Positions 21,901-30,120 are shown, counted from the first letter of the stretch. The stretch: DNA of 32,551 bases from Gemmatimonadaceae bacterium (GCA_019694735.1 JAIBBJ010000139.1:1-32551), one strand, 5' to 3'. Numbers and translations are program-made. The notes: generated by a model not told the origin, from the letters alone.

Positions 21901-24663
21901 CGGCTCCGCGCCGATCGTCGCCTGGCAGGTGCCCACGGTGTCGATCACCATCTCGCCCACCATCTCGGCGATGCCGTCGCGCTCGCGGCGGACGCGATGC
22001 CACTCGCGCCGGATGAGGCGGCCGGTCACGCGCACGTCCGACCGCGCGCTCCCATCGGGACGCACGGCGCGGACCGCGATGCGCTGCGCCGCGCCGGTCC
22101 GCCAGAACCACTCCGAGCCCTGCACCTTCGCCGCGAGGTAGAAGGCCGCCGGATGCACCACCGTCGCGACCGTCGTGCCCACCACCTGCCGGTTCACGTC
22201 CGTCACCGCTGCCGCGAGCACCACGCGCGACGTCGCGCCGCTGGTCCGCGCCGGGATGGTGAGCGTGAGCTCCCGGTCGCCGCGCGCGTCGAGCGTGTCC
22301 TGCCCCGAGGCGAACGTCCCCGCCACGCCCTGGTCACGCGCGGCGTCCCAGCGGTTGTCGCCCACCATCCAGCCGTCGGTGCCGGGGATCGTCAGCTCCC
22401 ACGGCCACACGCGCTCCTCGCGCGCCTCCCAGTTGAGCTGCGCGCGCCCCATCGGCGCCCCGAACAGGTAGCGCGCGGTCACGCCGAGGCGGACCGTGCC
22501 GCCCGGCCCCGTGGCGGGCGACCGCACGGCGCCGTCCACGAGGAACTCGGGCGGCCGGTACTCGCCGACGCGGAACGACGTGCGCGCGACCGTCCGCCAG
22601 CCGCCGCGCCGCCTGAGCAGGACGCGCACGGCCTGCGTGCCCACCGGCGCGCCCGCCGGCACGTCGTGCACGTACTGCGAGGTGCCGAACTCGGAGAGCG
22701 CGACCGTGCGCGTGGTGACGTCGTTCCCCTCGCGGTCGCTGAGCACCCACTTGAGCGAATCGGTGCCGGCCGGCCGCCGGAGCGCGCCGAGCGGACCGGT
22801 GCGCACGATCGCCTTGAGGTTCACCTGCTCGCCCGGACGGTAGATGCCGCGGTCGGCGAAGAGCGCGCCCGCGAGCGGCCAGCGCTCGTCCCCCCACGCG
22901 GCGGGGAACCCGAACGTCCAGCTGTTGAGGTCGGGATCGTACGCGTTCACGGCGACGAGCGCCCGGTCGCCGCCGAGCTGCACGGCGACGTACGCCCCGT
23001 CGTTCGACCCGCCCTCCGACTCGTCCTCCTCCGGCGCCGCGATCGGCTCGCGGAAGCCGGTGAGGCGCGCGAGGCCCTGCGCGTCGGTGCGGGCGCGCGC
23101 GACGAGCGCGCCGTCGGCGGACCGCAGCTCGACGTCCGCGTTCGCGCGCGGGCGGCCGTCGCTCACGCCGGTCACCCACACCGCCCCCTCCTCGGTACCG
23201 ATGCGCGCGGTGACGCCGAGGTCGGTCACCTGCACCAGCGAGAGCGTCGCGTTCGCGATCCCGTACCCCTTCGCGTCGAGCCCGCGGCTTCCCACCTTCA
23301 CCGCGAAGAGCGTCGGCGCGTCGGCGCGCGTGGCATCGGCGACCGGCATCGTGAGCCCCGTCAGGGCCCCGCGGTCGCGCGACGCGCGCACCGGGATGCG
23401 CTGCGGCCGCGCGAGCGGCGCCAGCGAGTCCCAGAGCCCGCCGTACCCCCAGCTGTCCCGCGCGAGGAACGCCGCCTCGAGCCGCCGCGGCACGCCGACC
23501 ACCATCGCGACGAGCGTGTCCGCGTTCACGTGCTCCACCGGCAGCGTGCGGAAGCCCACGCGCTCCACCGTCTGCCGTCCGAAGGGATAGTTCACGTACG
23601 GCTCATAGCCCGTGGTCGTGATCCCGAGCGACCGCTGGCCGCCCACCGGCTGGCCGTAGACGTCGCGGAGCGCCGAGTCCACGAGCACGGCGTAGGTCGC
23701 GTGCGGCGTGAGCGGCGCCTCGAGCGTCCACGTGGTCGCGCTCGCGGCGGTGTCGCGCACCGTGTAGGGGGTCGCCGGCACGAGCCGCAGGTTCCGGAGC
23801 AGCTGCGCCCCCGTGACCGGGGTGCTGAACGTCACGCGTACCGGGCCGCGCGGGCAGGCCGTGCCGGAGTAGCCGCAGGCCGCCGACACCAGCGCGAGGC
23901 CGCCGTAGGTGCGGAATCCCCAGCGCGTCAGCTCCTGCGGCGCGATCGCCGACACCTCGGTCGGCAGCACGAGTTCGCCGGCGCACGCGCGCGGCAGCGG
24001 CTGGCGCGGGAAGAGCGTCACGACGCGCCGCAGCGAGTCGAGCGCACGGTCGCGGTCCCAGCCGCCGGCATTCTGGTACGGCCACGGGTCGCCGTCCCGC
24101 ACGCGCCGCTGTCCCGCCGCGCGCAGCCGGATCACCCGCGGCTCGCAGGTCGAGGCCATCTCGACGAAGCCGCGCGCACCCAACCGCTCGAGGTCCACCG
24201 AGTCCGAGTAGATGACCTCGAACCGCTGCTGCGGCCCCACCTGGTCGGGCGCCTGGTCGGGCCCCACCGGCGCCCCCGCGAGGAGCATCGGCCCTCGCAC
24301 GCGGAACGCGAAGCGGTGCGGCTCCGCGAGCCGCGAGCCGTCCATCGCCGTGAAGTCGGTGCCCACGGTCGCCACCACGCGGAGGTCCGCGGGCAGGCGC
24401 GCTGCCGGCACGAACCGCACCGTCACCGGGTCGCGCCATTCGTACCGCCCCTCGAGCGCCGGTTCGAGCGTCAGGACCTTCCGCGGGTCCACCGCGCCCT
24501 CGAGCGACCCGGCGACCGGTCGGTCGAACGACACGGAGATCTCGGTGAGCGGGCCCGTGACGCCCACCGGGGCGGTGCGGATCACGCGAAGCGGCGCCGC
24601 GTACGCGGCGAGGGCGGCGGTCGTCATGACCGCGAGCGGCAGGAGGCGGGGCGCGAGCATCAT
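18952..24663 (-). CDS. Alpha-2-macroglobulin family protein with thioester motif
   Basis: 1903 residues. A signal peptide (MMLAPRLLPLAVMTTAALAAYA) is followed by many macroglobulin-type beta domains, recognisable by GALFADRGIYRPGEQVNLKA, GEYRPPEF and VALWAVDEGVLALTGY. The thioester motif is intact: CTEQ with C1396 in YEYECTEQVTSR, followed by the alpha-helical barrel (GGIGYWGSGDWTSPWLSAYAAEAL). Gly-rich and acidic low-complexity linkers occur before and after. The protein is longer than the E. coli homologue YfhM and has no lipobox cysteine, so it is probably periplasmic and not a lipoprotein. Bacterial A2M proteins with thioesters are thought to trap invading proteases and are commonly encoded with PBP1C, as here. 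TTG and ATG codons cluster at 24658-24666; I use the ATG at 24663. Confidence 0.94.
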   Translation of the reverse strand: MMLAPRLLPLAVMTTAALAAYAAPLRVIRTAPVGVTGPLTEISVSFDRPVAGSLEGAVDPRKVLTLEPALEGRYEWRDPVTVRFVPAARLPADLRVVATVGTDFTAMDGSRLAEPHRFAFRVRGPMLLAGAPVGPDQAPDQVGPQQRFEVIYSDSVDLERLGARGFVEMASTCEPRVIRLRAAGQRRVRDGDPWPYQNAGGWDRDRALDSLRRVVTLFPRQPLPRACAGELVLPTEVSAIAPQELTRWGFRTYGGLALVSAACGYSGTACPRGPVRVTFSTPVTGAQLLRNLRLVPATPYTVRDTAASATTWTLEAPLTPHATYAVLVDSALRDVYGQPVGGQRSLGITTTGYEPYVNYPFGRQTVERVGFRTLPVEHVNADTLVAMVVGVPRRLEAAFLARDSWGYGGLWDSLAPLARPQRIPVRASRDRGALTGLTMPVADATRADAPTLFAVKVGSRGLDAKGYGIANATLSLVQVTDLGVTARIGTEEGAVWVTGVSDGRPRANADVELRSADGALVARARTDAQGLARLTGFREPIAAPEEDESEGGSNDGAYVAVQLGGDRALVAVNAYDPDLNSWTFGFPAAWGDERWPLAGALFADRGIYRPGEQVNLKAIVRTGPLGALRRPAGTDSLKWVLSDREGNDVTTRTVALSEFGTSQYVHDVPAGAPVGTQAVRVLLRRRGGWRTVARTSFRVGEYRPPEFLVDGAVRSPATGPGGTVRLGVTARYLFGAPMGRAQLNWEAREERVWPWELTIPGTDGWMVGDNRWDAARDQGVAGTFASGQDTLDARGDRELTLTIPARTSGATSRVVLAAAVTDVNRQVVGTTVATVVHPAAFYLAAKVQGSEWFWRTGAAQRIAVRAVRPDGSARSDVRVTGRLIRREWHRVRRERDGIAEMVGEMVIDTVGTCQATIGAEPAACTLTPTGGGVHTIEFRATDEAGRAAVTSFTRWVAGRDFVPWNDESQFKMELFADRERYAVGDTAELLVAAPFTDAEAWLTVEREQVLEQRRLRITSGSQLVKVPITEAMAPNAYVSIVMVRGRSAAPGKLDDPGRPTMRVGYARLRVTPEVKRLRVDLTLGRPEYRPADTALVRVAVRDRRNAGARSEVALWAVDEGVLALTGYRTPDPLDLIYQERALGVRLASNLVSVTPQVAAGEKGQRAPGGGGGADGAEVLRSRFRTVAFYLGSVVTDSAGNAEVKAALPDNLTTFRVMAVAATDADRYGSGETPLLVTRPVVARPALPRFVRPGDTLSAGTVINRRDGSAAQATVRAQASGVRLVGAAQRTVPLAAGRGVEARFRFAATAGDSAAFRFDVRSGADGDAVRVAVPVKPDVFGRTLVASGMLRDTATLRFTVPADIDPRRSTLTFTMGNTPLTLVRGMRQMLRVYEYECTEQVTSRVLPLLALLRAEGALDSAEARRARQEVARGLAVLVGRQRADGGIGYWGSGDWTSPWLSAYAAEALVEAREVGVPVDSGALARVGDYLAAALREAPTRTGPIAAWYERRATRLADQVAAVDLLSRVGRADVAAENELVRSAGLLDRADRIRLAEVLARRGATAEARRLLAPVWASARVEGRSASLPADTARWYFTSATREVAWLLTATLATDPGHPLVGALVERLAMTPRRDVWWNTQDIASAVRAIAIYDRTFAAVAPRPVVVRSAGKVVLRTATARHDTTLAVGALLGPVRDGERTVQLFVRAEGVAALPSFFHVALVEMAAKPPTTPSDAGIRVERWYERYADARPVTAVAEGELVRVRLRITVPTERRFVVVDDALPAGLEAVDLSLRTSSLVGGAPRAPSRADEAEGEGDEGESDALDYGRYEGGWWSPWDFREIRDDRVLWAASWLGRGTWDIAYVARATTPGTFLKPPARAEEMYDPGVNGRSDGGTFTVTPKAP

Positions 24664-24723
24664 CAACGATGTTGTGGGGCGCGCGACGCGTCCATAGCGG
24701 CCGCGCAGCCCCTCCCGACGACG

Positions 24724-25560
24724 CTACGGCGCGCGGCGCAACGCCTCGATCTCCCGCAGCATCCCCGCGACCATCGCCTCGACCACGACCCGTCCCTTCT
24801 CGCGCGTCGCGAGGGTCGCATCGCCCCAGACCCCGCTCGGCGAGTAGGTCTTCGTGGTCCCCGGCGTGCGCCCGAGTCCCCCCTCGCCGCGCGGCGAGTC
24901 GTCGCGCACCGCCCGCGACATGTCCACGCGCGTCGAGTCCATGTAGAGCATCATGGACGTCTCGATCTCGTCGGCGTGCGTGCCCCGCACCTGCTGGCGC
25001 ACGCGGTCCTCCGCCTCCTTCCCGACGTTCAGGATGTCGGTGTAGCTGAACCGGATCCCCTCCGCACGCAGGATCGCCGCCGCGTCCGCCAGCGGGACGA
25101 GCGTCGAGACCCCCGTGTTGAGCACGTAGAACCGGCGCGGCCCGTATGCCGCGAGCGTGCGCACGATGTCCACGATCAGGTCGCGCGCGACCTCGCGCCG
25201 GAGGTGCGTCGAGCCGGGATACTCCACGAACGATGGGTAGTAGTGGTAGTTCACCGTGGGCGCGACGATCACGTCGGCCGACGCGAGCACCCGACCGCGG
25301 AAGTACTCGGCGAGCCGCCGGTCGTTGTCGAGCCGCAGGTGCGGCCCGTGCTCCTTCGCCTCGGCGCCCAACGGGATCACGATGACCGCGTCCGCGGTCA
25401 GCACGCGCTCCGCCTCGACCCAGGTGAGGTCACCGAGGACGAGGCCGCGCTGCCCGGCTGCGGGCGCGGGCCGCTGCGCGGCCATCGGGACCGGCGCCGC
25501 GAGGCCGGCGCACACGGCGAGCAGGACGAGTGGACTCTGGATGCGGACAGGGCGGGACAT
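24724..25560 (-). CDS. Exported creatininase-family protein with altered metal site
   Basis: 278 residues from an ATG preceded by GGAGG. A signal peptide (MSRPVRIQSPLVLLAVCAGLAAP) indicates export, unusual for creatininase/amidohydrolase relatives, which are mostly cytoplasmic. Family blocks are present: PLGAEAKEHGPHLRLDND (63-80), PTVNYHYYPSFVEYPGS, and THADEIETSMML (194-205). By hand alignment, H71, D80, H195 and E200 are kept. The usual NGH metal motif reads N148-T-G (VLNTGVSTL), and the first glutamate position is shifted or replaced by K69. Whether it is an active amidohydrolase is uncertain. It lies 60 bases upstream of the macroglobulin gene on the same strand and diverges from the 4Fe-4S gene. 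Confidence 0.83.
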   Translation of the reverse strand: MSRPVRIQSPLVLLAVCAGLAAPVPMAAQRPAPAAGQRGLVLGDLTWVEAERVLTADAVIVIPLGAEAKEHGPHLRLDNDRRLAEYFRGRVLASADVIVAPTVNYHYYPSFVEYPGSTHLRREVARDLIVDIVRTLAAYGPRRFYVLNTGVSTLVPLADAAAILRAEGIRFSYTDILNVGKEAEDRVRQQVRGTHADEIETSMMLYMDSTRVDMSRAVRDDSPRGEGGLGRTPGTTKTYSPSGVWGDATLATREKGRVVVEAMVAGMLREIEALRRAP

Positions 25561-25591
25561 CGGGCCTCCGGGATGTCCTCCAACTTACGGT

Positions 25592-25621
25592 TTGACCGCA
25601 CCCTCCAGCGAACCGCACCTT
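25592..25621 (+). promoter_or_regulatory. Possible promoter of the 4Fe-4S protein gene, leaderless type
   Basis: TTGACC (25592-25597), an 18-base spacer, then CACCTT (25616-25621). Only six bases separate this -10 from the ATG at 25628, and no Shine-Dalgarno is present, so the mRNA could start at or next to the start codon. The -10 match is weak. Confidence 0.4.
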
Positions 25622-25627
25622 TCCTTC

Positions 25628-26593
25628 ATGGCCCGCCTGCACGTCCTTCCGCCTGACGACCGCGCCGAGCGCCTCTGGGCACTCGGGCGCTGGGGCGGCC
25701 TGCTCGGGTTCGCGGCGCTGCTGCTGGCACTCGTCGTCGAGCCACGGCCGGCGCTCGCATCGCTCTGGAACATCGCGGTGCCGCTCCTGCCCGCGAGCTT
25801 CTTCGTCGCGCCGGCCTTCTGGCGGGGCGTCTGCCCCCTCTCGACACTCAATGCGTTCGGCAACCGGCTCGGTCCCGCCCGCCTGATGACCCCGGGGCAG
25901 TCCGCCGCCATCGGCGCCCTCGGCCTCGTGCTCTTCCACGTCATCGTGCCGGCACGCCACCTCGGCCTCAACACCGACGGACCGCTCCTCGCCGGCGCCC
26001 TCGGCGCGATCGCGCTCCTCGCCCTCGGGCTCGGCGCGGCCTTCGCCTCCCGGAGCGCCTTCTGCAACGCCCTCTGTCCCGTGCTCCCCGTGGAGCGGCT
26101 CTATGGACAGGCGCCGCTCCTGGCCGTGTCCCGCGGCCGCTGCGGCACCTGCACCGTCTGCACCCCGGTCGGCTGCCTCGACCTCGCCGACGACAAGGCG
26201 ATGCGCCAGCTGATCGGCCCGGCCCGCGGGCTCGGCCGGTGGACCGTCACCCCGTTCGGCCTCTTCGCCGCGTCGCTCCCGGGGTTCATCATCGGCTACG
26301 GCCTCACCCCGGACGTCGGCGGCCACGCGTGGCCGCGCGTGTACGCCGCCACGCTCGGCGGCGCGGCCGCGAGCTATGCCATCGTGGCGCTCGCGGTGCG
26401 GCTCCTGCGGCCTCGGCCGATGCGCGCGGTCACGGCCTGCGCCGCGCTCAGCGGCGTCCTCTACTATTGGATGACGGCGCCCATCGTGGTCCGGAACCTG
26501 GCGCTGCCACCGGCCATCGCGCCCGGCATCCGCGGGGCCGCGCTCGTCGGCATCGGCCTCTGGGCCGTGCGCGCCCTCCGCCGGGCCGACTAG
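25628..26593 (+). CDS. Membrane 4Fe-4S protein, NapH/RdxA-like
   Basis: 321 residues with about six to seven hydrophobic segments. Cysteine motifs are typical of membrane polyferredoxins of the NapH/NosR/RdxA group. They are C69-P after a helix (WRGVCPLST), C146-x3-C150-P (FCNALCPVLPVERLYG), and a ferredoxin-like cluster C172-x2-C175-x2-C178-x4-C183. Only one clear iron-sulphur cluster motif is seen, where NapH has two; the last spacing is x4 instead of the usual x3. It would pass electrons at the membrane, but no terminal reductase, maturation or cytochrome gene lies nearby, so its partner is unknown. It could be an independent gene or co-transcribed with proline dehydrogenase, 52 bases downstream. 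Confidence 0.82.
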   Translation: MARLHVLPPDDRAERLWALGRWGGLLGFAALLLALVVEPRPALASLWNIAVPLLPASFFVAPAFWRGVCPLSTLNAFGNRLGPARLMTPGQSAAIGALGLVLFHVIVPARHLGLNTDGPLLAGALGAIALLALGLGAAFASRSAFCNALCPVLPVERLYGQAPLLAVSRGRCGTCTVCTPVGCLDLADDKAMRQLIGPARGLGRWTVTPFGLFAASLPGFIIGYGLTPDVGGHAWPRVYAATLGGAAASYAIVALAVRLLRPRPMRAVTACAALSGVLYYWMTAPIVVRNLALPPAIAPGIRGAALVGIGLWAVRALRRAD

Positions 26594-26645
26594 AATTCAG
26601 GTGGCCGGCGACCGGTGCCGACCCTCCCCCAAACTCCCCCCGACC

Positions 26646-27572
26646 ATGTCCCTCGGTCGTTCGATCCTCCTCCGCGCCGCGCAGAGCCGGGCGCTCAACG
26701 AGTTCGCGCTCAAGAGCCGCGTCGTCAAGCGCGCCACCAAGGCCTTCATGCCCGGCGAGCGTCCCGAGGACGCCCTCGACGCCGGGGCCGCGCTCGCCCG
26801 CGACGGCCGCCGCATCCTCTTCACGAAGCTCGGCGAGGCGATCACCTCCCTCGCCGAGGCCGACGCGGTCCGGGACCATTACCTCGGCTTCTTCGACCAG
26901 GTCGCGGCGCGGAAGCTCGACGCGCATGTCAGCATCAAGCCCACGCAGCTCGGGCTCGACCAGTCCGAGGCCAAGTGCCTCGAGCACTGCCTCCGCCTCG
27001 CCGCCAAGGCCGAGTCCGTCGGCTCGGCGCTCTGGATCGACATGGAGGACTCGAGCTACGTCGACCGCACCCTCGCGCTCTACGAGGCGGTGAAGGCCCG
27101 GCATCCGGGCACCGGCCTCGCGCTGCAGGCCTACCTGTTCCGCACCCCGAAGGACCTCGAGCGGCTGCGCCCGCTCAAGCCGGTGATCCGGCTGGTGAAG
27201 GGCGCCTACGCCGAGCCGGCGACGGTCGCGTTCCCCAGGAAGGCCGACACGGACTCCGCGTACGAGGCGATCGCGCGGACCATGCTCGACTGGGCACGCA
27301 CGGGCGAGTGCACCCCGATCCTCGGGACCCACGACCTCCAGCTCATCGACCGGCTGGTCGCGTACGCCGATGGCATCGGTCTCCCGAAGGGGCGCTACGA
27401 GATCCACATGCTCTACGGGATCCGCGCGAAGGACCAGGACCGTTACCGCGCCCAGGGCCACGGGGTCGCGACGCTGATCAGCTACGGCAACGCGTGGTTC
27501 AAGTGGTACATGCGGCGACTCGCCGAGCGGCCGGCGAACGTGACGTTCGTCGTCAAGTCGATGTTCGGCTGA
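26646..27572 (+). CDS. Monofunctional proline dehydrogenase
   Basis: 308 residues, the length of single-domain PRODH enzymes as in Thermus and Bacillus. Family blocks are SIKPTQLGLD, WIDMEDSSYVDRTL, RLVKGAYAEPATVAF, GTHD, and the C-terminal EIHMLYGIRAKDQDRY plus WYMRRLAERPANV, whose paired arginines bind the proline carboxylate. It oxidises proline to pyrroline-5-carboxylate with FAD and passes electrons to the quinone pool. The matching P5C dehydrogenase is not in this window. Only four bases separate it from the downstream gene, so the two are probably one operon. TAGAAT overlaps the stop codon of the upstream 4Fe-4S gene, but no -35 partner is visible. Confidence 0.93.
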   Translation: MSLGRSILLRAAQSRALNEFALKSRVVKRATKAFMPGERPEDALDAGAALARDGRRILFTKLGEAITSLAEADAVRDHYLGFFDQVAARKLDAHVSIKPTQLGLDQSEAKCLEHCLRLAAKAESVGSALWIDMEDSSYVDRTLALYEAVKARHPGTGLALQAYLFRTPKDLERLRPLKPVIRLVKGAYAEPATVAFPRKADTDSAYEAIARTMLDWARTGECTPILGTHDLQLIDRLVAYADGIGLPKGRYEIHMLYGIRAKDQDRYRAQGHGVATLISYGNAWFKWYMRRLAERPANVTFVVKSMFG

Positions 27573-27576
27573 GCGG

Positions 27577-29256
27577 ATGTCCCGCGGACGCCTCGGACGC
27601 CTGCACGCCTTGCGCGGGACGTTCGGGGACGCCGCGGCGCGCGAGCGGTCGACCCTGCTCGCCGCGCTCGCCCGCGCGGACTGGCACGATCCCGGCGCCC
27701 TCGCCGCGTGGCACGATGAACTGCTGTTCATGACCGCCTTCCCCGCGAACCTACGGGAGTGGCGCGCGGCCGCGCGCGGACGCGGGGAGATCCTCGAGCG
27801 GGTGCGCGCATTGTCCGCAGCCGGGCGCGCAGCGCTCGCCGACTCGGGCATCGCCGGGACCTGCACCACCACGACCTTCGGATACGGCGCGGCCCGGTGG
27901 CTCGCGGCGCGCGGCGAGTGCATCGCGTTCGAGTGGGCGGCGCCGGACGACGCGACGCGGCTCGACCCGCTGCTCCGGCTCGCGCTCGTCCCGAGCGAGA
28001 GCGACCGCTTCGAATCAGGCGAGATCTCCACGACCGCCTGGCTCGACGAGGCCGCGGCGCGGACGGTGCACCGCGCGCGCCGGGCCCCGGGGACGGCCTA
28101 CTGGTTGCTCGCGCACCCGCCGGCCGCGCCGGAGCCGGTGCTGCGGACGCTCTACGACGAGGCGGAGCCGCCGCTGCGGTGGGAGATCGGCGATTCGCGC
28201 GCCAGCACGACCCGGGCCGTCCGCCCCGGACGCCCGGTCATCCGCTCCGCCTTCCGCCCCGCCCCGGCCGACCCGGTCGCCCACGTGCAGCGGCCGCTCG
28301 CCGGCATCCGGCGCGCCTCGCCTGCCGAGGCGCGCCGGTGGCACGACCTCGCGTGCGGCGCCCTGCTCGCCCGCACGCGCGAGGTGTTCCCCATCGTGCA
28401 CGCGTCGCTGGGGGAGGTCCACCTCGCGCCGCTCGGCCTGGGCGTCATGCTCGTGCTCTTCGGCACCGCCCCCAGCGACCGCTCGGCGCTCGAGGCGAAC
28501 TACGGCTACCTCCTCGCGGCGAATGGCGTGCCCATCGGATACGGCGGCGTCACGACCTTCGGCGCGCAGGCGAACACCGGCATCAACATCTTCGAGGCGT
28601 TCCGGCGCAGCGAGGCCGCGTTCGTGTTCGCGCAGGCGCTGCGCGCGTTCCGCACGCTGTTCGGCGTCACGCGCTTCGTCGTGAATCCCTTCCAGTTCGG
28701 TGCCGGCAACGCCGAGGCCATCGCCTCCGGCGCGTACTGGTTCTACGACCGGCTCGGGTTCCGCCCCCGCGATAGCGTGGCCGCGGCGCTCGCCGACCGG
28801 GAGCGCGCGGCGATGCAACGCGACCCCACGCACCGCTCCTCGGTGCGGACCCTGCGGGCGCTCGCCCGCGGGGACCTCGTGCTCACGCTCGCCGACGCGC
28901 GTGGCGACGGGCCGACGCCGGAGTCGCTCCTCGTCGCCGCCGGCCGCATGGCGACGCACGCCCTCTCCGATGTCCCCGCGGGCGAACGCGAGGCGTGGAT
29001 CGACCGGCACGCCCGCGCGCTGAAGCGACGCCTGACCGGGCGCACGGGCCGACTGACCGCGGCCGAGGCGCGCGGCGCGCGCCACCTCGTGCCGGTGCTG
29101 GTCGCACTCGGTCCGCAGCTCGCGCGATGGCCGCGCGCGGATCGCGCGGCGGTGTGGTCGCTCGTCGCGCGGAAGGGCGCGACGCAGGAACTCGCGTTCG
29201 CCCGTGCGGCGGCGCGCCTCCCGCGCCTCTGGGACTTGCTGGCCGCGCGCGCCTGA
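27577..29256 (+). CDS. Conserved-looking protein of unknown function with GNAT-like block
   Basis: 559 residues, starting four bases after proline dehydrogenase. I do not recognise a named family. The N-terminal ~250 residues are Ala/Arg-rich and largely helical in appearance. Residues about 310-400 contain an acetyltransferase-like stretch: YGYLLAANGVPIGYGGVTTF, then GINIFEAFRRSEAAFVFAQ, NPFQFGAGNAEAIASGAYW, and FYDRLGFRPRD, the last resembling the end of a GNAT domain. The C-terminal ~130 residues are again helical and basic. Tight spacing suggests a role linked to proline catabolism or simple co-expression; no function is assigned. There is no signal peptide. Confidence 0.78.
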   Translation: MSRGRLGRLHALRGTFGDAAARERSTLLAALARADWHDPGALAAWHDELLFMTAFPANLREWRAAARGRGEILERVRALSAAGRAALADSGIAGTCTTTTFGYGAARWLAARGECIAFEWAAPDDATRLDPLLRLALVPSESDRFESGEISTTAWLDEAAARTVHRARRAPGTAYWLLAHPPAAPEPVLRTLYDEAEPPLRWEIGDSRASTTRAVRPGRPVIRSAFRPAPADPVAHVQRPLAGIRRASPAEARRWHDLACGALLARTREVFPIVHASLGEVHLAPLGLGVMLVLFGTAPSDRSALEANYGYLLAANGVPIGYGGVTTFGAQANTGINIFEAFRRSEAAFVFAQALRAFRTLFGVTRFVVNPFQFGAGNAEAIASGAYWFYDRLGFRPRDSVAAALADRERAAMQRDPTHRSSVRTLRALARGDLVLTLADARGDGPTPESLLVAAGRMATHALSDVPAGEREAWIDRHARALKRRLTGRTGRLTAAEARGARHLVPVLVALGPQLARWPRADRAAVWSLVARKGATQELAFARAAARLPRLWDLLAARA

Positions 29257-29271
29257 CCCGTCACGACGATG

Positions 29272-29290
29272 GCGCGCGACCGGCGCGCGC
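29272..29290. terminator. Hairpin between convergent genes
   Basis: GCGCGCG (29272-29278) and CGCGCGC (29284-29290) flank a five-base loop, in the 36-base gap between the stops of the convergent unknown-function and histidine kinase genes. Position fits a bidirectional terminator, but there is no U-tract and simple GC repeats form such stems by chance. Confidence 0.35.
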
Positions 29291-29292
29291 GG

Positions 29293-30021
29293 CTACGACG
29301 CCAGGCGCGTGCGCGCCATCTCCGCGGCCGGCAGCTCGAGCGCGACGGTCGCACCGCGGAGCCCGCCCGTCACCGACAGCGTGCCGCCCATCGCCTGCGC
29401 CGCCAGCTGGGCGAAGGTCAGCGGCAGCCCCCGCTCGTTGGCGGCGCGGAGCGCCGTCGCCGGCCGCACGCCGGCCGCGAATGCCTCGACCGCAGCATCG
29501 GCGAGACGCTCCCCGGTGTCCGTCACCGCGATGCGCGTCATGCCGGAGGGGTCCTGCGTCAGCTGCAGCACCACCCGGCTCCCGCGCGGCGCCCGTTTGA
29601 GCGCGAAGGCCAGCAGGTTGTCCATCACGCGCCGCACGACCTGCGCGTCCACGTCGCCGGACACCGGGCCGTCGGCCGCGACCTCCACCCGCACCTGTCT
29701 CGGTTCGGCGAGCACCGACACCGCCTCCGCGCACGAGTGCGCGAGCGCGAGGAGGTCCGTCCGGTCGGGCCGCAACCTGAGTCCGCCCTCGCGGATGTCG
29801 CCGAAGTGGCGCAGCGTGTCGAGGATGGACGCGATCCGCGTGACCGACGCGTCGAGCAGCTCGACGCGCCGGCGCTCCGCGGCCGGCAGGTCCGCCGTGC
29901 GCAGCAGGTCGGCGAGGAGCTGCACCGCCGCCACCGGGTTCAACAGGTCGTGGACCGTGGTGGCGGCGAAGACGTCGCGCTGCCGGATGGCCTCTCCCAG
30001 TGAGCGTTCGGCGGTCTGCAT
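29293..30021 (-). CDS. Soluble orphan sensor histidine kinase
   Basis: 242 residues from ATG. The phospho-acceptor H24 is in TTVHDLLNPVAAVQ, followed by a HisKA-like two-helix region. The ATPase domain has the N-box around N135 (RRVMDNLLAFALKRAP) and a G1 box D168-T-G; the later glycine-rich lid is weak (NERGLPLTFAQLAAQAMGG). There is no membrane segment and essentially no room for an N-terminal sensor, so input must come from a partner protein or from another sensor subunit. No response regulator lies next to it. Because the G2 region is degenerate, kinase activity should not be assumed. It is divergent from the TonB-like gene. Confidence 0.86.
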   Translation of the reverse strand: MQTAERSLGEAIRQRDVFAATTVHDLLNPVAAVQLLADLLRTADLPAAERRRVELLDASVTRIASILDTLRHFGDIREGGLRLRPDRTDLLALAHSCAEAVSVLAEPRQVRVEVAADGPVSGDVDAQVVRRVMDNLLAFALKRAPRGSRVVLQLTQDPSGMTRIAVTDTGERLADAAVEAFAAGVRPATALRAANERGLPLTFAQLAAQAMGGTLSVTGGLRGATVALELPAAEMARTRLAS

Positions 30022-30106
30022 CGGTCGGGATCGTGAAGGGGGTGTGCGACTTCCTGATACGAATAAGAAGTGGACGGCGTCGCGCTCCTAGCCGGGCCCT
30101 TACGAA

Positions 30107-30120
30107 GTGACGCGCGTCAC
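30107..30120. repeat. 14-base perfect palindrome in a divergent intergenic region
   Basis: GTGACGCGCGTCAC is its own reverse complement. It lies between the divergent histidine kinase (start 30021) and TonB-like (start 30266) genes, 86 and 145 bases from their start codons. It could be an operator serving either side, but there is no regulator gene beside it. Confidence 0.4.

Noticed and set aside
18370-25656. A 2428-codon open frame on the plus strand opposite PBP1C and the macroglobulin gene
   Set aside because: It is Arg/His/Ala-rich with no domain, lies entirely antisense to two strongly supported genes, and is expected from codon bias in very GC-rich DNA.
26591-26596. TAGAAT as a -10 element for proline dehydrogenase
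   Set aside because: There is no -35 partner at 16-18 bases, and it overlaps the stop codon of the previous gene.
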